In this document: one piece after another, positions 3,809-5,327 of the stretch
How positions within the stretch are numbered: position 1 is the stretch's first letter
Layout of the letters: each line of letters starts with the position of its first letter
From: Spirochaetia bacterium UBA5550
Lineage (GTDB): Bacteria > Spirochaetota > UBA4802 > UBA5550
Assembly (NCBI GenBank): GCA_002425885.1
Contig: DINC01000332.1
Location: 18,375 to 23,701, forward strand
Direction of reading: 5' to 3'
DNA: 5,327 nucleotides
Notes under the pieces: generated by a model
Seen by the model: the letters and a program-made list of their open reading frames with translations, nothing else
Databases searched by the model: none
What the model was told of the DNA's origin: nothing
Translations under genes and position numbers: made by a program

Positions 3809-5327
3809 TTAATCTTTCGATATTACCAGACTTAAACCATCCGCAAGCTTTTTCAGTTTTTCATAATCTTCTTTAAGTAATTGAGCGTGACCTGCAATCC
3901 CCTGTACTATTGTACTGGTACTGTCGATTGATGCAACCACTTCACCGATTGCTATACTCTGCTCCCGGCTTGCATTCAGAATGATATCTGATTTTTCCTG
4001 TACACGGCCTGTTTTTTCAAGCATATCATGCTGAAGATTTTTCTGCTCCGTTATTGCCTCAAGAGTAGCTTCACTTTTTTTAACAGCATCAATAATTGAA
4101 AGGCCTATTCCTTCGATAAAATCCACTATCCCTTCAATAATTGTACTGGCCTTTTCCGTATCCTTCCTGTTATTGCTTACAAGTTCATTAATTTTATTCA
4201 GCTCATTTGATGAGTTGTCTGCGAGCTTACCTACCTCATCTGCAACCACAGCAAAACCTCTCCCATGTTCACCTGCCCTTGCTGCCTCAATCGTAGCATT
4301 AAGCGCGAGAAGATTGATCCTCTCAAAAAAATCATCTATGATGCCTGTTATCCCCTGTATATTAATTGAATTCTCAAGAATCTTACTGTTTATCTCATCT
4401 ATTGACTGTGATGATTGTTTACCCCTTACTGATTTTTCTGTAATAAGAACGAACTCTTTGCGCAGCTCAACACCGTATTCCTGCAGAGTGTCAATAATTA
4501 CATTGAGCGATTCGATAAAATTAACCAGCTCTTCAACAGAACGATTCTGGTCGGATGTGGCATTTTCAACATTAGCAGTGTTTGCGGAGATCTCTTCAAT
4601 TGATGCTGCAAGTTCTTCAATTGTTGCAGCCTGTGTCCGGGTGTTTATAAAAATTTCATTGATAACATCTTCCGTTGAATTAATTGATGCTGTCAGTTCA
4701 TTGTATGAACTTCTAATTGTCTCTAACAGATGAGTTATATAATTATTTTTTTCAGATGTGATTTTTGCTTCCTTTTCACTTGCCGTAATTCCAAGCCTTA
4801 AAAATTTCATTACAAAATATGTTATGGTATATATCAATACAACTGAAATTATACCGGTAATTGTACCTGAACGGATGTAACCGGCTCTCACAACCGAATC
4901 TTCGATAACTTCCGCAGTTCCGGGCCTCATGCTGTTCCATACCAGTAATCCTGTTATCAGCAATAATGCAAAAGCCTGCACAATTCTGGGAGTAAACATT
5001 GCGGCCATGACAATTACAGGATATACAAAGTAGACAATTGTAATCATTGTCAATTCCGGCGAACGGGCACCAGCTCCGGCTAACGAAATGAAGCATTGAA
5101 ACAGGGTAAAAAAAGACGCGGCAAGACTTAGCCTCCCTTTTTTAATGAGTACCATAGTTACTGCTGAAGAGAATATTGAACTTATGCAGGAGATAAGCAG
5201 CTTCATAAAATCAACGCGGCCGATAAAGATTATCAAAGTCAGGAACATAAGAATAAAAAAAGCAAAGGCAATAATAAAAAGAAATGATGCGCTTGAACGT
5301 TCTATAATACCTTTATCTTTATAATCT
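3809..5327 (-). CDS. Methyl-accepting chemotaxis protein, N-terminus beyond right edge
   Basis: This is a transmembrane chemoreceptor that controls the CheA kinase through CheW. The frame stays open to the window end, giving 505 visible residues; the first visible ATG (5246-5248) has no Shine-Dalgarno and sits inside a membrane helix, so the true start lies outside. Six hydrophobic segments are visible (about residues 13-36, 43-60, 66-85, 92-112, 115-131, 154-176). Only a short loop separates them except before the last, so there is no large periplasmic sensor domain. After the last segment the chain goes directly into a long coiled coil with no recognisable HAMP domain. The kinase-contacting hairpin tip is canonical: ERINLLALNATIEAARAGE (335-353) then HGRGFAVVADEVGKLAD. 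The C-terminus (LVISKD) lacks the CheR-binding NWETF-type tail. It converges with the aldolase gene across 43 bp. The signal is unknown, probably a membrane-associated or energetic cue. Confidence 0.95.
   Translation of the reverse strand, partial: DYKDKGIIERSSASFLFIIAFAFFILMFLTLIIFIGRVDFMKLLISCISSIFSSAVTMVLIKKGRLSLAASFFTLFQCFISLAGAGARSPELTMITIVYFVYPVIVMAAMFTPRIVQAFALLLITGLLVWNSMRPGTAEVIEDSVVRAGYIRSGTITGIISVVLIYTITYFVMKFLRLGITASEKEAKITSEKNNYITHLLETIRSSYNELTASINSTEDVINEIFINTRTQAATIEELAASIEEISANTANVENATSDQNRSVEELVNFIESLNVIIDTLQEYGVELRKEFVLITEKSVRGKQSSQSIDEINSKILENSINIQGITGIIDDFFERINLLALNATIEAARAGEHGRGFAVVADEVGKLADNSSNELNKINELVSNNRKDTEKASTIIEGIVDFIEGIGLSIIDAVKKSEATLEAITEQKNLQHDMLEKTGRVQEKSDIILNASREQSIAIGEVVASIDSTSTIVQGIAGHAQLLKEDYEKLKKLADGLSLVISKD

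Noticed and set aside
4173..4733. 186-residue open frame on the plus strand within the chemoreceptor gene
   Set aside because: It is antisense to the conserved signalling coiled coil, Ser/Leu/Ile-rich in the way expected of a reverse-strand shadow, and has no recognisable domain.
5246..5248. ATG at 5246-5248 as the start of the chemoreceptor
   Set aside because: The frame is open upstream to the window edge and encodes hydrophobic residues continuous with the first membrane helix, and there is no Shine-Dalgarno, so it is an internal methionine.

Overview
The window looks like chromosomal DNA from an anaerobic, motile bacterium. Coding GC is moderate and the intergenic DNA is AT-rich. A tungsten/molybdenum-pterin, iron-sulfur aldehyde oxidoreductase (AOR family) points to anaerobic, ferredoxin-linked metabolism. 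A chemoreceptor and a small FlgM-like gene point to flagellar motility. The styles of the FlgM-like protein and the chemoreceptor suggest the Spirochaetota, but that is inference from recalled family resemblance, not a search result. No RNA genes, insertion sequences, CRISPR arrays or phage genes were seen.

Layout. (1) Left edge, minus strand: the first 75 codons of a membrane protein resembling the AI-2E/PerM permease family (1-226, running off the window). It is preceded by a 116-bp gap with a strong 15-bp inverted repeat (243-293) and an overlapping 13-bp palindrome (233-245). (2) Minus strand, 343-507: a 54-residue gene with a clear Shine-Dalgarno, resembling the sigma-28-binding C-terminal part of the anti-sigma factor FlgM. 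(3) 508-805: a divergent, AT-rich control region with a leader hairpin for the FlgM-like gene, a perfect palindrome (633-647) and a candidate promoter for the plus-strand operon. (4) Plus strand, 806-2605 and 2593-3765: an AOR-family oxidoreductase overlapping by 13 bp with a two-domain class II aldolase/adducin-family protein, a translationally coupled pair. (5) Minus strand, 3809 to the right edge: a membrane-bound methyl-accepting chemotaxis protein, convergent with the pair and cut at its N-terminus by the window edge.

The most interesting part is the AOR-aldolase pair. The aldolase has an active C-terminal domain with an intact zinc site and an unusual cysteine cluster. It is fused to a degenerate N-terminal copy that has lost its HxH motif. 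Class II aldolases release an aldehyde and AOR enzymes oxidise aldehydes to acids with ferredoxin, so the pair could form a two-step route: aldol cleavage, then aldehyde disposal with recovery of reduced ferredoxin. This is inference from family chemistry and gene overlap; the substrate is unknown.
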